Below, one piece after another: positions 1 through 16,174 of a stretch of DNA of 64,000 bases. Both the position numbers and the translations under genes were made by a program. The DNA comes from Phaeosaccion multiseriatum (taxonomy: Eukaryota > Ochrophyta, other classes). The notes under the pieces are model-generated. The model made no database searches and had not been told where the DNA came from. It worked only from the letters and a program-made list of their open reading frames with translations. Position 1 is the stretch's first letter, and every line of letters begins with the position of its first letter. Where the stretch lies: the NCBI GenBank assembly GCA_965112735.1, contig OZ218959.1, positions 434,001 to 498,000 on the forward strand, given 5' to 3'.

Positions 1-6098
<6,098 letters not shown>

Positions 6099-6250
6099 AT
6101 CCTCCTTCCGTCTCCCCCGCGTAGTGTTTATTTCAGCACAGCCGTTGTAATCCGATTCACAGATGGTGAAACCGAACTTGTTTCTTCGTGAAACACACAA
6201 AAAGGAGAGAAAGCACACACAGCAGAGAGCCTTCGAGGGGGAGGAGAGAG

Positions 6251-9200
6251 ATGTTTCATCTGAGGCAGTGTGCCAGTAAAAGTAATGGCAGAGCCTTCGA
6301 GGGAGTGGCAAGAGCGGCAATGGGGCGACGGTCTTCCGAACCACAACGCCGCGGCAAGTCTTCGAGCACCCAGGGGTCTTGTACGAGCCGCTTGCGAAGT
6401 ACAATGACCAAAATGGTCTGCACTCTTGGTAGGTGCACTTCTGCTCCTCTGCTCCTCCTTAAGATATTGTCGCTCATCCCCCTCCCTCCTCCCCCGTTTC
6501 ACCCCCCCCTCCCCCCCGTCTTTCGTCCTCCGTTTGCACTCGCAGGCCCGGCGTCGCTCCCTCCCGACAACCCAGACGGTCTCCAGAAGCTTGTGGAGGA
6601 AGGCATGGGGGTGGCAAGGTTTAACTTCAGCCACGTGGCAGGCAACTACCCGCCCATCACGGAGGTAGGTCTATCCATCCAAGGACGGGGAGGAGGTGAC
6701 CGAAGACCTCCTCCCCATAGCTTCTTCATGTTCCCTACGGTAGTGCGATAGGGGAGACGACTCTCCTCCCCATTTGTGTGCCAGCTGGAGCGGCTGCCAT
6801 AGCTGTACCAGACAAGGCCCATGTTAATTTTGACTAAGTTATTTTGACTGTCACCCGTGTTGTCCAGCACCCTGTGTGGAGTAGTAAGTAGTAACTATTT
6901 AGCTGTACAGCCTCAAAGCCCAATCGGACAGCAGCCTCCACTCCTGTAGAGGCAGAGGAGACAGCTACCCTAACCTGGCTGCCTCACTGCTGCTCTGTAC
7001 CACCACCCTCTCCATCCCGTCCGCTGCCATCCCCCAGGCGCTCAAGGCTCTGCGCAGTGCCAAAGGCCTGCACCACGACCTCTGCAGCCTCCCTGCCTCT
7101 GGCGAGATCAAGCCCGCCAACGTCCGAGCAGCCCTGCTTGACACCAAGGGCCCAGAGGTAAGGCACTCTCACAAGCATGGGGGAGGGAAAGGACGGGATG
7201 GCAGTGGATGTAGCGGGGGGCGGGGGGGAGGGAAAACCGAGGCGGAGATAGAGGCGAGATGGAGGTGATGCAAGGAGGGGAAGCAGCTGGGCGGTGGGCG
7301 TGAGTCGACTCCAGCCGCACATGTGCTGGCGACTGCATGGGGCGGCAGGAGGAGGAGGAGGTGGTCGGGGGGAGTTGGACGATCCTCACCCTTCGCCACA
7401 CCCCGCCCCCGCCCCCTATCCCCTTTCCCCTGCCCCTGCCCTTGCTCCTGTCCTCTACCTCGGCGCCACCTAATCAGATCCGTACGGGCATCCTCGCCGA
7501 CGGACTGAAGAAGATCACGTTGGAGAAGGGCACCGAGGTGGTGCTCAGCACGGACCTTGCCCATGAGGAGCTCACAACCCCACAGGTGGGTGCGTGCGTA
7601 CGTGCGTGCGTGCGTGGGGGCCGGGCAGAGCACATGGGGGGGCGGGGTGGTCCTTACCTGTTTCCTCGCTCCTCCTCCCTCCACCTCTTCGCTCCTTGCT
7701 CCTCCCCTCCCCCTCCTCCTCCTCACCCCCCCGGCTCTCCTCCCCACCCCCCCCCTCTCCTCCACCCCCCTTCCCAAATCTCCCCTTCTCCTTCCTCCCC
7801 CCCCATCCACTGCCATCCCCCGCCCCCTCCACAGCTCATCTTCGTAGACTACGCCGCCCTGGGCAGCACCGTCTCCCCCGGGGGCATGGTGCTCCTCGAT
7901 GACGGTCTAGTGGAGCTTGAAGTGCTCGAAGTGAGTAACGCCACCTCGGTGCGGTGTTTGGTGCGCAACACTGGCAGCCTGCAGAGTCGAAAGGGTGTGA
8001 ATCTGCCGGGCTGCTCGCTGCAGCTGCCTGCCATGACCGAGCAAGACAAGCTCGATCTCAAGTTTGGGGTAGAGGCTGGGTTCGACTTTGTCGCGGCGTC
8101 GTTTGTGCGAAAGGCCTCCGACGTACGCGCGGTGCAAGCCTATCTCGAGCGCTGCTGCGAGGCGATGGCCCGGGAGAATGGAGACTATGAGGGGCCTCAC
8201 AATGTTAAGAAGAGGCCCCTTGTCATAAGCAAGATTGAGAACTCGGAGGGCGTGGATAACTTTGATGAGATTCTGGAGGCCTCCGAAGGCATCATGGTTG
8301 CGAGGGGAGACTTGGGAGTGGAGATTCCCTTCCAGCAGGTCCTCATGCTGCAGAAAGAGCTGGTGCGGAAGTGCAACTTGGCGGGAAAGGTACGGGTGTC
8401 GGCATACGGTATGGCACCGCATGCGGTTACGAACACGCGCGGTCAGAGCCGAAGCGCAGGGCAAAAGTGCAAGGTGGAGGCGAAGTAGGCGTGATAACCA
8501 GAGCAAGAGAGAGAGGCGTGATGACCAGAGCAAGAGAGAGGGACGCAGTCAGATATAGAGGCAAAGGCAAGGCAAGGCAAGGCGCTCCCTTTGGATCGAC
8601 GTACGCACTCGGTAATCCTCCCTCCCTCCCTTCCCCCGCTCAGCCTGTCATTGTGGCGACTCAGATGCTGGACAGCATGATGACGCGTCCGCGTCCCACC
8701 CGCGCCGAGGTCACAGATGTCGGTAACGCCGTACTCGACGGAGCCGACGCGGTCATGCTCTCTGGTGAAACGGCCAATGGACTGTACAGCACACACGCGG
8801 CCAACACCATGATCACCATCTGTCACGAGGCCGACAGAGAACTCGATCGCAGTGCCGAGAGGGGAGGGACGCTTAAACGGACAGTGGAGGAGTTGGCGAG
8901 TTCAGATGTCGAGGTCATGGCCTCTTCGGCTGTCAAGGTGGGTGGGAGTAGGACAGTGGGTGGGTGGAAGGGGTAGGTGGGTGGAAGGGGTAGGTGGAAG
9001 GGGTAGGTGGAAGGGGTAGGTGGATGGGTTGGGTGGGTGGACGCGCAGACCGAGAGCCTAAACTTAAACTAGGCAGTCACTCAGCCACTCTCTCTCTGTG
9101 TGTGTCTCTCTCACCCCCCCCCTTGCTCTATCTCTCTACACACTATGCGGCCTCTCTGCCTGCCCCATGTGCCTGCCCATATGCCTGCCCGATGTGCCTG

Positions 9201-10844
9201 CCCATGTGCCTGTCCATATGCCTCTGCCCCCATATGCCTCTTCCTGGCGGACAGACGGCCCAGAAGATCAGCGCCGATCTCATCATCGTGCTCACAAGAA
9301 CAGGGGCAAGCGCTAGACTTATCACCAAATTCCGCCCCGCAGTGCCCGTCATGGTGAGGAGAGCGAAGGAGAAGAGAATGGGGATGAGAGCGAAGGAGAA
9401 GAAGAAGAACAAGAAGAAGAAGGATGATGATGAGGAGTGAGGGGGAGGAGAAGGAGAAGAGAATGTGGAGAGCGAGGGAAGGGAGAAGAAGAAGAAAGAC
9501 GAAGAGTGAGAGGAAGGAGAAGTAGAAGAAGGTAGAGAGCGAAGGAAAGGAGAAGAGCGAGAAGGAGAAGAGGACGAAGAGTGAGGGAAAAGAGAAGGGG
9601 GGGAGATGCTGAAGCTGACCCGTGCTGCTGGGGCTTTCTTGGGTGGTAGACTGGGGAGGAGGAAGAGAGGGAGAAGGTAGCTGAGGCAGGAGGAGAGAGA
9701 GAAGGCAGATGAGTCAGATTGGTGAGATGAGAAGGAGACGGCAGAGAAGGAGCAGAGAAAGGGGAGGACACAGAGGAGCGTGCATCTGGGCTTCCTACTC
9801 TCACCACACCGACGCTTCGCCGCGGCTTGAAGTTGAAGTTGTCTTTAGCTTCGACAGCGTCACCCTCGTTGAAGTCGTCTCTAGCTCCGACCGACGTCAC
9901 CTTCCTCCTGTGGACCCCCCCCCCCCTCACTCCTGTGTCCGTCCCTGCAGGCGTTCTGCTCCGACGTGTCTGCGGCTCGCGCCCTCATGTTGCACCGCGC
10001 GCTATACCCCGTGGTCATGCCTTCCGTGGCCGGCAACGCCGAGACAGATCGCATTGTGGAGAGTGTGAGGACCGCCAAGGAGCTGGGGTGGGTCAAGGCG
10101 GGCGACAAGGTGGTGCTGTTCGACACAGAGCTCATTGAGGTCAGTGATGAGAGGGTGTGGTGTGAGCGGCGGAGTGTGCCCTTCTTCTCCTTCGTTGCTT
10201 GCTTGCTTGGCGTGCTTCCTTCCTTCCTTCCTTCCTTCCTTCCTTGCTTCGTTGCCTCTTCTCCTTTCTATCGTTGCTTCTTTTCTTTCTTTCCCTTCCT
10301 TCCATGCTTGCTGCTTTCCTTCCTTGCTTGCTCCTTGGGTCATGCTTCTCGCTTCTGCTTGTTGGCTTCTTGCTTGCATGCTGCGCCTTGTCAGTCGGTC
10401 GGTCAGTCGGTCGGTCCAGTGTCGCGCTGTTCGCTCGCTGGGTAGGGAATGAGCCTCGATTCTGTCCCTCGCAATCAAACTTCAAGTCGCTCCCCTCCCT
10501 CCCCTTCGTCGCCATTGTTTGCTGTTTGGCCTCTCTGTGCCACGCCCGTACCCCTCTCATAGGCCTCTTCCTTACAGACCAAGACCCGCTGCGTCAAGGT
10601 GTTCGAGGTAAGAAGGTGGAGGGGGCTGAGTGGGAGTAACAAGGCGGAGGGGGGTTGGGTGGGTGGGGGTTTCGTCTTGGTGGCGTGTACGATGATGTAC
10701 GGGTTTTGGTTTCCTTCGCCGTCCGTTGCCGTCGCCTTCGCCGCCCAGCGGCAAGTCAAGCTCCGTGCGGTGCCCTTCCTCCTGCCTTCTCCTGTCTCCT
10801 CATTGTCTCCTGTCTCGCCCTTGGATATGCAGGTGCCCGGCTGA
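6251..10844 (+). CDS. Pyruvate kinase
   Basis: Glycolytic enzyme making pyruvate and ATP from phosphoenolpyruvate and ADP. Ten exons: 6251-6428, 6546-6664, 7038-7157, 7478-7585, 7835-8389, 8644-8937, 9255-9353, 9951-10139, 10578-10607, 10833-10844; all phases fit and give 567 residues. Diagnostic motifs: TKMVCTLGP near the N-terminus, [21 protein letters not shown], the Lys loop [10 protein letters not shown], the signature [12 protein letters not shown], and ATQMLDSM with LSGETANG. The C-terminal domain is complete and ends [13 protein letters not shown]. The last exon encodes only Val-Pro-Gly-stop. The start is uncertain: ATG 6251 or the in-frame ATG 6320; both precede a short basic leader without a clear organelle signal, so a cytosolic enzyme is likely. 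It is divergent from the membrane-protein gene with about 150 bp between starts. Confidence 0.93.
10201..10330. repeat. TTCC/TTGC-rich tetranucleotide repeats in pyruvate kinase intron
   Basis: Intron 8 of the pyruvate kinase gene (10140-10577) is made largely of CTTC, TTCC and TTGC tetranucleotides, densest at 10205-10250, followed by a CGGT-type repeat at about 10392-10420. Confidence 0.8.
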
Positions 10845-11301
10845 GAGAGTCTCAGAGGGGGTGATATCCGAGGCGATATAGAGGCGCTTGGAGCGAGTGT
10901 CATTAGCACGTCATGGCAGCCGACAGGAGGAGGAGGGTGGATGAGAGGAGGGATGAAGGAGTGAAGGCAGGGGGGTGGGTGGAGGAGGCGCGGAAGAACA
11001 AAGGTGTGGTACTGAAAATATTCCCCGGAGCCGCGCAATGTGCAGCAATTGGTCGTCTGTCGTCTGCCGTCTGTCGCCTGCCGTCTGCGTGGTCGGGTCG
11101 GGATGGGTTATTTGGGTTGGGGTTGGGTTTCCTCCCTTCTTTCCCTCCCTCTGGTCCTGCCCTGCTCTGAATCAGAGCCCCAGACGAAAGGCATGCCCCC
11201 CCCCTGAAATTGGAATCGAAATTGTGTACATACATCGTTACGTAAGGTTACGTCATGCTCCATATGAATCTGGTGCACCCCGTTTTTATTTATAAAAAAA
11301 A
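10845..11301. other. Intergenic spacer upstream of the first PPR gene
   Basis: Roughly 450 bp between the pyruvate kinase stop and the first PPR-SMR start. It has a CGTCTG-type short repeat around 11055-11090 and the promoter element at 11238-11253, and ends in an A-run just before the ATG. I see no gene. Confidence 0.6.
11238..11253 (+). promoter_or_regulatory. TTACGTAA-GGTTACGT element, 49 bp upstream of PPR ATG
   Basis: TTACGTAAGGTTACGT combines a TTACGTAA palindrome with a second ACGT core. A copy with one difference lies upstream of the eIF4A-III start codon in the same orientation relative to its gene. Its position suggests a core promoter or 5' UTR element; function is inferred only. 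Confidence 0.4.
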
Positions 11302-13338
11302 ATGATGGTGATGAGAGCAACATCGTTGAGGCGGGTGGCCAGAGCGTGCTACTCCTCTTTCATCGGCAGGAACAGAAGAGGACCCGCAGCAGTCGGAGGC
11401 ACCGCCGCTGAACGGCGTGCCGACTCTACTCTCTATCAGCAGAAGCAGCTGCTGCAGCAATGGTCCTGCTACTCTACTAGGGGAGATGAGAAGTCGAGGC
11501 AGATACGGCTCATGAGGGAGATTCAAGATCTGGGGAGGAGCAGGGATTGGAAAAGGGTGGCACCTACTCTGGAGCGCGCACGGCAAGAGGGCCTCAAGCC
11601 CGATGTGTACTGTATGAGTGCTGCTATTACAGCGATTGGGAAGTGCGGGCGGTGGAAGGGCGCCTTGGCTCTCTTGGCAGAAATGAAAGCAGAAGGACTC
11701 GCTCCGAATGAAATCAGCTATAGCGCCGCCATTAATGCATGCGCCAGGGCCAGCCAACATGTGCAGGCAATGGGTTTACTGAGGGAGATGAAGGCACAAG
11801 GACTCGCTCCCGATATAATCAGCTACAGCGCCGCCATTAATGCATGCGCCAGAGCCAGCCAACATGTGGAGGCAATGGGTTTACTGAGGGAGATGAAGGC
11901 ACAAGGGCTTACTCCCAATGAATTCAGCTACAGTGCCACGATTAATGCATGCGCCAGGGCCAGCCAACATGTAGAGGCAAAGGGTTTACTGAGGGAGATG
12001 AAGGCTGAAGGACTCCCTCCGGATGAGATCAGCTACAGTGCCACCATCAATGCATGCGCCAGGGCCAGCCAATATGCAGAGGCAATGGGTTTACTGAGGG
12101 AGATGAAGGCACAAGGACTCGCTCCGGATGTAATCAGCTACAGTGCCACCATTAATGCATGCGCCAGGGCCGGCCAAGATGCGGAGGCAATGAATTTACT
12201 GAGGGAGATGAAGGCACAAGGACTCGCTCCAGATGAAATCAGCTACAACGCCACCATCAATGCATGCGCCAGGGCCAGCCAACATGTGGAGGCAATGGGT
12301 TTACTGAGGGAGATGAAGGCACAAGGACTCGCTCCGGATGAAATCAGCTACAGTGCCACCATTAATGCATGCGCCAGGGCCGGCCAAGATGCGGAGGCAA
12401 TGAATTTACTGAGGGAGATGAAGGCAAAAGGACTCGCTCCCCATGAAATCAGCTACAGTGCCACCATCAATGCATGCGCCAGGGCCGGCCAACATGTGGA
12501 GGCAATGAGTTTACTGAGGGAGATGAAGGCAGAAGGACTCGCTCCCGATGAAATCAGCTACAGTGCCACCATTAATGCATGCGCCAGTGCCAGCCAACAT
12601 GTGGAGGCAATGGGTTTACTGAGGGAGATGAAGGCAGAAGGACTCGCTCCCAATGAAATCAGCTACAATACCACCATTAATGCATGCGCCAGGGCCGCCC
12701 AACATGTGGAGGCAATGGGTTTACTGAGGGAGATGAAGGCACAACGACTTGCTCCCAATGAAATCAGCTACAATGCCACCATTAATGCATGCGCCAGGGC
12801 TGGGCAACATGTGGAGGCAATGGGTTTACTGAGGGAGATGAAAGCAGAACGACTCGCTCCGGATGTAATCAGCTACAATGCCACCATTAATGCATGCGCC
12901 AGGACCAGCCAACATGTGGAGGCAATGGGTTTACTGAGGGAGATGAAGGCACAAGGACTCGCTCCGGATGAAATCAGCTACAATGCCACCATTGATGCTC
13001 TGCAGGAGGATGGTGACGAGGAGGCTGCTGACGAGCTGTACGCAGAGGCCGTATCGCAAGGGGTCTTGAATCACTGGAAGGAAGGGGGGCAGGAGGTGGA
13101 CTTGCACGACTTCACCAGGGCAATGAGCAAGGCAGCCCTTCGTCACGTGCTCTCAGTGGAGAAGGTGGAGGGAGAGATCAAAGTCATCACAGGCCGAGGC
13201 CGAGGCAGTGAGGACGGCGTCAGCGTTCTCAAGCCCGCGGTGCTGGCCTACTTGCAGGAGAGGCCGGGTATCGAAGTATGGGAAGACGAGCACAACCCGG
13301 GGAGGGTGGTGATGCGGGTCGGTGGAGGAGGGCAGTAA
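11302..13338 (+). CDS. Mitochondrial PPR-SMR protein, copy 1
   Basis: Single-exon gene of 678 residues. The N-terminus (MMVMRATSLRRVARACYSS) is rich in Arg and Ser without acids, as in mitochondrial targeting peptides. From about residue 92 come one diverged and twelve near-identical 35-residue pentatricopeptide repeats (consensus SYSATINACARASQHVEAMG then LLREMKAQGLAPD), preceded and followed by degenerate repeats. The C-terminus holds an SMR domain (about residues 595-670) with the VDLHDF (LDxH-type) and ITGRGRGS (TGxG-type) motifs and a conserved VLKPAVLAYL helix. PPR-SMR proteins bind RNA base by base and can carry nuclease activity, so this is probably an organelle RNA-processing or translation factor. 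It has a tandem paralogue at 13909. The repeat units are nearly identical at DNA level (105 bp period), showing recent expansion or gene conversion. Confidence 0.85.
   Translation: MMVMRATSLRRVARACYSSFIGRNRRGPAAVGGTAAERRADSTLYQQKQLLQQWSCYSTRGDEKSRQIRLMREIQDLGRSRDWKRVAPTLERARQEGLKPDVYCMSAAITAIGKCGRWKGALALLAEMKAEGLAPNEISYSAAINACARASQHVQAMGLLREMKAQGLAPDIISYSAAINACARASQHVEAMGLLREMKAQGLTPNEFSYSATINACARASQHVEAKGLLREMKAEGLPPDEISYSATINACARASQYAEAMGLLREMKAQGLAPDVISYSATINACARAGQDAEAMNLLREMKAQGLAPDEISYNATINACARASQHVEAMGLLREMKAQGLAPDEISYSATINACARAGQDAEAMNLLREMKAKGLAPHEISYSATINACARAGQHVEAMSLLREMKAEGLAPDEISYSATINACASASQHVEAMGLLREMKAEGLAPNEISYNTTINACARAAQHVEAMGLLREMKAQRLAPNEISYNATINACARAGQHVEAMGLLREMKAERLAPDVISYNATINACARTSQHVEAMGLLREMKAQGLAPDEISYNATIDALQEDGDEEAADELYAEAVSQGVLNHWKEGGQEVDLHDFTRAMSKAALRHVLSVEKVEGEIKVITGRGRGSEDGVSVLKPAVLAYLQERPGIEVWEDEHNPGRVVMRVGGGGQ
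11680..12990 (+). repeat. 105-bp tandem coding repeats encoding PPR motifs (copy 1)
   Basis: Consecutive 105-bp units with near-identical sequence, recognisable by the recurring word GGTTTACTGAGGGAGATGAA. Differences between units fall mainly in the codons for PPR positions 5 (Ser or Asn) and 35 (Asp, Asn or His), the positions that select the RNA base. Confidence 0.9.
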
Positions 13339-13908
13339 GGGATGGAATCCTGGCTTGCTTTGGCTCGCCTTTCTTTCAATCCACCTCTTTCTTGTAATTA
13401 AGTAAATTGATTTGGTGTCCCATCAATCACGACTTACTCACGCACTCCGTTCCTCACGCACTCGTCCTCCTCCCCCCACATACGTAGTTCTTAGGTGATT
13501 TCTTTATGTCAATGAATGTCCCGCACGCACTCAGCAGAAGGAGGGGCTTCACTCCTCGCAGGTGTGTTGTGCGCTTCCAGCACAAGGCGCTTGGCGGTGG
13601 CCTGGCCCTCACAAATGGCAGTGGCCTGGCCCTCACAGATCACTCACTCTAATCGAGCGAGGTCCTTGTGCACAAGACTATGGGATTATGGCGGGTGGAG
13701 TTGTAGAGCGAGAGAGCATGCATCACGCGTTGGTACTCCACCCAAATCCACCAGCCAGTGGTCTCGTCCGTTTTATACAAGAATTGCATTTGATGCGGGG
13801 TCTGAGAGAGGCAGATCGTTTATCATGTGTTGGTCCTCCGCACAAGCTCACAGCTGGATGCAACAACGAGCAGAGGGACTCGAGAGCATTAAGAGCACCG
13901 GAGAGACA
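13339..13908. other. Spacer between the two PPR-SMR genes
   Basis: About 570 bp. The first 50 bp after the copy 1 stop match the sequence after the copy 2 stop (GGATGGAATCCTGGCTTGCT onward), so the duplicated segment includes 3' flanking DNA. A copy of the dispersed 26-bp word lies near 13489-13516. The frame of copy 2 stays open upstream from 13516, but that part has no counterpart in copy 1 and is treated as non-coding. Confidence 0.55.
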
Positions 13909-15816
13909 ATGCTGGTGATGAGAGGAACATCGTTGAGGCGGGTGGCCAGAGCGTGCTACTCCTCTTTCATTGGCAGGAACAGAAGAGGACCCGCAGCAGT
14001 GAAATCCCTCTCTCTCTCCCAGCAGAAGCAGCTGCTGCAGCAATGGTCCTGCTACTCTACTAGGGGAGATGAGAAGTCGAGGCAGATACGGCTCATGAGG
14101 GAGATTCAAGATCTGGGGAGGAACAGGGATTGGAAAAGGGTGGCACGTACTCTGGAGCGCGCACGGCAAGAGGGCCTCAAGCCCAATGTGTACTGTATGA
14201 GCGCTGCTATTACAGCGATTGGGAAGTGCGGGCGGTGGAAGGGCGCCTTGGCTCTCTTGGCAGAGATGAGGGAGGAAGGCGTCAGGCCAAACGTGGTCAG
14301 CTACAGCGCCACCATCAATGCATGCGCCAGGGCCAGCCAACATGTGGAGGCAATGTGTTTACTGAGGGAGATGAAGGCAGAAGGACTCGCTCCGAATGAA
14401 ATCAGCTACAGCGCCACCATTAATGCATGCGCCAGGGCCAGCCAACATGTAGAGGCAATGGGTTTACTGAGGGAGATGAAGGCACAAGGACTCCCTCCGG
14501 ATGTAATCAGCTACAGTGCCACGATTAATGCATGCGCCAGGGCCAGCCAATATGCAGAGGCAATATGTTTACTGAGGGAGATGAAGGCAGAAGGGCTCGC
14601 TCCCAATGAAATCAGCTACAGCGCCACCATCAATGCATGCGCCAGGGCCAGCCAACATGTGGAGGCAATGTGTTTACTGAGGGAGATGAAGGCAGAAGGA
14701 CTCGCTCCGAATGAAATCAGCTACAGCGCCACCATTAATGCATGCGCCAGGGCCAGCCAACATGTAGAGGCAATGGGTTTACTGAGGGAGATGAAGGCAC
14801 AAGGACTCGCTCCGGATGAAATCAGCTACAATGCCACCATTAATGCATGCGCCAGGGCCAGGCAACATGTGAAGGCAATGGGTTTACTGAGGGAGATGAA
14901 AGCAGAAGGACTCGCTCCGGATGTAATCAGCTACAGTGCCACCATTAATGCATGCGCCAAAGCCAACCAACACGCGGAGGCAATGAATTTACTGAGGGAG
15001 ATGAAGGCGGAAGGGCTCGCTCCCGATGAAATCAGCTACAGCTCCACCATTAATGCATGCGCCAGGGCCGGCCAAGATGCGGAGGCAATGAATTTACTGA
15101 GGGAGATGAAGGCACAAGGACTCGCTCCGGATGAAATCAGCTACAACGCCACCATCAATGCATGCGCCAGGGCCAGCCAACATGTAGAGGCAATGGGTTT
15201 ACTGAGGGAGATGAAGGCACAACGACTTGCTCCCGATGAAATCAGCTACAATGCCACCATTAATGCATGCGCCAGGGCTGGGCAACATGTGGAGGCAATG
15301 GGTTTACTGAGGGAGATGAAGGCTGAAGGACTTGTTCTGGATGAAATCAGCTACAGTGCCACTATTAATGCATGCACCAGGGCTGGCCAACACATGGAGG
15401 CAAAGGTTTTACTGAGGGAGATGAAGGCACAAGGACTCCCTCCGGATGAAATCAGCTACAGTGCCACGATTGATGCTCTGCAGGAGGGTGGTGACGAGGA
15501 GGCTGCTGACGAGCTGTACGCAGAGGCCGTATCGCAAGGGGTCTTCAATCACTGGAAGGAAGGGGGGCAGGAGGTGGACTTGCACGACTTCACCAGGGGA
15601 ACGAGCAAGGCAGCGCTTCGTCACGTGCTCTCAGTGGAGAAGGTGGAGGGAGAGATCAAAGTCATCACAGGCCGAGGCCGAGGCAGTGAGGACGGCGTCA
15701 GCGTTCTCAAGCCCGCGGTGCTGGCCTACTTGCAGGAGAGGCCGGGCATCGAAGTATGGGAAGACGAACACAACCCGGGGAGGGTGGTGATGCGGGTCGG
15801 TGGAGGAGGGCAGTAA
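13909..15816 (+). CDS. Mitochondrial PPR-SMR protein, copy 2
   Basis: Tandem paralogue of the gene at 11302, 635 residues from the ATG at 13909. This start was chosen because MLVMRGTSLRRVARACYSSF aligns with the copy 1 start; the frame is open back to 13516, so an N-terminal extension cannot be excluded. It has the same Arg-rich mitochondrial-type leader, one diverged and eleven near-identical PPR motifs, and the same C-terminal SMR domain (VDLHDF, ITGRGRGS). It differs from copy 1 in repeat number, in the base-specifying residues, and in a short segment after RNRRGPAAV (KSLSLS in place of GGTAAERRADSTLY). The pattern fits unequal crossing-over inside the repeat array with the ends kept homogeneous, and suggests the two proteins bind different RNA targets. 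Confidence 0.83.
   Translation: MLVMRGTSLRRVARACYSSFIGRNRRGPAAVKSLSLSQQKQLLQQWSCYSTRGDEKSRQIRLMREIQDLGRNRDWKRVARTLERARQEGLKPNVYCMSAAITAIGKCGRWKGALALLAEMREEGVRPNVVSYSATINACARASQHVEAMCLLREMKAEGLAPNEISYSATINACARASQHVEAMGLLREMKAQGLPPDVISYSATINACARASQYAEAICLLREMKAEGLAPNEISYSATINACARASQHVEAMCLLREMKAEGLAPNEISYSATINACARASQHVEAMGLLREMKAQGLAPDEISYNATINACARARQHVKAMGLLREMKAEGLAPDVISYSATINACAKANQHAEAMNLLREMKAEGLAPDEISYSSTINACARAGQDAEAMNLLREMKAQGLAPDEISYNATINACARASQHVEAMGLLREMKAQRLAPDEISYNATINACARAGQHVEAMGLLREMKAEGLVLDEISYSATINACTRAGQHMEAKVLLREMKAQGLPPDEISYSATIDALQEGGDEEAADELYAEAVSQGVFNHWKEGGQEVDLHDFTRGTSKAALRHVLSVEKVEGEIKVITGRGRGSEDGVSVLKPAVLAYLQERPGIEVWEDEHNPGRVVMRVGGGGQ
14275..15475 (+). repeat. 105-bp tandem coding repeats encoding PPR motifs (copy 2)
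   Basis: Same 105-bp unit as in copy 1. Individual units are more alike between some positions of the two genes than between neighbours, consistent with shuffling or conversion. Confidence 0.9.
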
Positions 15817-16174
15817 GGGATGGAATCCTGGCTTGCTTTGGCTCGCCTTTCTTTCAATTAATTTCGTTCTTGCCTCACGCACTCGTCCCCCCCCTGTTGG
15901 GTCCCTTGACTTATGGTTTTTTTTTTTTTCGACGGTTGATCATTTCCAGCATTTTGGCTCCTGACGGAAAGCCAAGCAGGGAGTAGAATAAAGAGAGGTT
16001 GGGAAATAGAAAGGACTAGATCCTCTACTCTTTCAGCAGGAAGTGTCGTCCTTGAAACAAGGTGCCGAACTCTTTTAATCTACAGCGGCAGAAAGCAAGT
16101 GGAGAGAGGGAAGCCCCTTTAAAATTGCTTGCCTGCTACTGCCTGCTGTTGTTGCTGCTGCTGCTGCTATCGAC
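15817..16174. other. Spacer between PPR copy 2 and the TPX2-like gene
   Basis: About 360 bp: duplicated PPR 3' flank, a T-run at about 15918-15930, and a GCTGCT-type run just before the TPX2-like ATG. No gene seen. Confidence 0.55.

Noticed and set aside
13516-13908. N-terminal extension of PPR copy 2
   Set aside because: The frame is open but has no counterpart in copy 1, and the aligned ATG at 13909 gives the matching mitochondrial leader.
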